Shown here: piece after piece, positions 4,935 through 5,696 of the stretch
Layout: each line of letters opens with the position of its first letter
Numbering within the stretch: the first letter of the stretch is position 1
Source: a candidate division LCP-89 bacterium
GTDB taxonomy: Bacteria > Electryoneota > B3-LCP
Length of the DNA: 5,696 nucleotides
Assembly: GCA_025774735.1 (NCBI GenBank)
Contig: JALGZU010000200.1
Span: forward strand, 1-5,696
Direction of reading: 5' to 3'
Made by a program: the position numbers and the translations under genes
Notes under the pieces: model-generated
Told to the model about the DNA's origin: nothing
The model's input: only the letters and a program-made list of their open reading frames with translations
Databases searched by the model: none

Positions 4935-5696
4935 ATGGATCTGACATTTGTCATCTTAGTCGTGGCGCTGGTTGTCACCTTCTTGATCCTCTTTTACGTC
5001 AGGTTCTTCCAGCGCACCCGGGTCGCCGAACTCGACATGCCCTACACCCAGGGTTTGAGTTACATGGTGGACGGAGATCTCGAACGGGCCAAGGAAAAGT
5101 TCAACGAGGCGGTGCGCCAGGATTCGGAGAATGTAGAGGCCTATATCAAGCTGGGCGCTCTGATGCGCGAAACGGGGCAGGTTGTGCAGGCCGTCAAGGT
5201 GCACCAGAGCCTCACGGTTCGCTCCGACCTGAAGCCGTCCCAGAAGATCGAAATCTTCAAGCATCTGGCCCGGGATTACGAGCAGGCCGGATCCTACAAG
5301 AAGGCGGCGGTGTACGCTGACAAGATCCTGGGGATGGACAAAGACAACCGCTGGGCGCTGGCTTTTCGGATCGATCTGTCGGAGAAGATCGGCGACTGGA
5401 CATCCGCCTTCAATCAGACCAGGAAGCTCAATTCTCTGCGCGGCGTGAAGGATGAGGGCAGGTTGGCGCTGTACCGCGTCGAAGAAGGCCAAATCCTGAT
5501 CGCTGAGAGCAAGGGCAAGGACGGTCGGGTGAAGTGCCGGGAAGCCCTACGTTTGAACCGTTCCTGCGCGCCCGCCTTCATGACGCTGGCGAAGTCTTAC
5601 GTCAAGGAGGAACGCCAGGAGGATGCCTTGAAGGAGGTGAAAAACCTCCTGGAGGCGAATCCTGAGAAAGGCTACCTGGCTTACACCTTGATGGAA
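4935..5696 (+). CDS. lapB: LapB-like membrane-anchored TPR protein (3' end outside window)
   Basis: The first 254 residues are visible and the frame stays open to the window end. Residues 4-24 form one N-terminal membrane helix, followed by basic residues, which puts the rest in the cytoplasm. Tetratricopeptide repeats follow: YTQGLSYMVDGDLERAKEKF (37-56), a second unit at about 68-98 (AYIKLGALMRETGQVVQAV), a third at about 104-135 (LARDYEQAGSYKKAAVYADK), and further helices to 254. Order and spacing closely follow E. coli LapB (YciM, about 389 residues), including the HQSL segment after repeat 2. In E. coli, LapB couples lipopolysaccharide assembly to FtsH-dependent LpxC degradation. Its C-terminal rubredoxin-like zinc domain would lie beyond the window and cannot be confirmed. 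ATG at 4935 is 3 bases after the lapA stop, with GAGGA at 4923-4927 as ribosome site inside the lapA end. A generic TPR protein is the alternative. Confidence 0.85.
   Translation, partial: MDLTFVILVVALVVTFLILFYVRFFQRTRVAELDMPYTQGLSYMVDGDLERAKEKFNEAVRQDSENVEAYIKLGALMRETGQVVQAVKVHQSLTVRSDLKPSQKIEIFKHLARDYEQAGSYKKAAVYADKILGMDKDNRWALAFRIDLSEKIGDWTSAFNQTRKLNSLRGVKDEGRLALYRVEEGQILIAESKGKDGRVKCREALRLNRSCAPAFMTLAKSYVKEERQEDALKEVKNLLEANPEKGYLAYTLME

Noticed and set aside
4956..5492. 178-codon minus-strand open frame
   Set aside because: It lies entirely opposite the lapB-like frame, which has a membrane helix, TPR pattern, ribosome site and tight coupling to lapA. Long antisense frames are expected in GC-rich coding DNA.

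Overview
The window looks like a chromosomal segment of a Gram-negative bacterium, probably from the Fibrobacterota-Chlorobi-Bacteroidota (FCB) side of the tree or a related candidate phylum. The main clue is a secreted VCBS/FG-GAP repeat protein whose C-terminus resembles a type IX secretion (Por) sorting domain. Against an ordinary Bacteroidota genome are the GC-rich housekeeping genes, a textbook sigma-70 promoter (TTGACC, 17 bp, TATATT) and a clear Shine-Dalgarno site (GGAGG). No marker here fixes the phylum.

Left end (1-507): the 3' part of a PduO/MMAB-type ATP:cob(I)alamin adenosyltransferase gene on the plus strand. A strong intrinsic terminator follows it. Next comes a cluster of palindromes (475-603). 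The last palindrome and an inverted partner at 926-953 bracket a small minus-strand GIY-YIG nuclease gene (578-892), whose stop codon lies inside the left repeat.

Middle (958-2991): one long minus-strand gene for an exported protein. It has a signal peptide, ten calcium-loop (DIDADGDxD-type) repeats about 55 residues apart, and a C-terminal sorting domain. The GIY-YIG gene and the 5' part of this gene are visibly more AT-rich than the flanking housekeeping genes.

Right end (2992-5696): a 226-bp divergent intergenic region carries a well-formed forward promoter. It precedes miaB (tRNA ms2i6A37 methylthiotransferase). A two-gene unit follows, resembling lapA-lapB: a DUF1049 two-helix membrane protein and a membrane-anchored TPR protein cut by the window end. 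In Proteobacteria that pair works in lipopolysaccharide assembly and LpxC turnover. All three genes run in the same direction and are probably at least partly co-transcribed.

I did not find a clearly new biological system. The best leads are the repeat-bracketed GIY-YIG unit, whose two repeats differ by a compensatory base-pair change, and the lapAB-like pair next to miaB together with a T9SS-type cargo gene.
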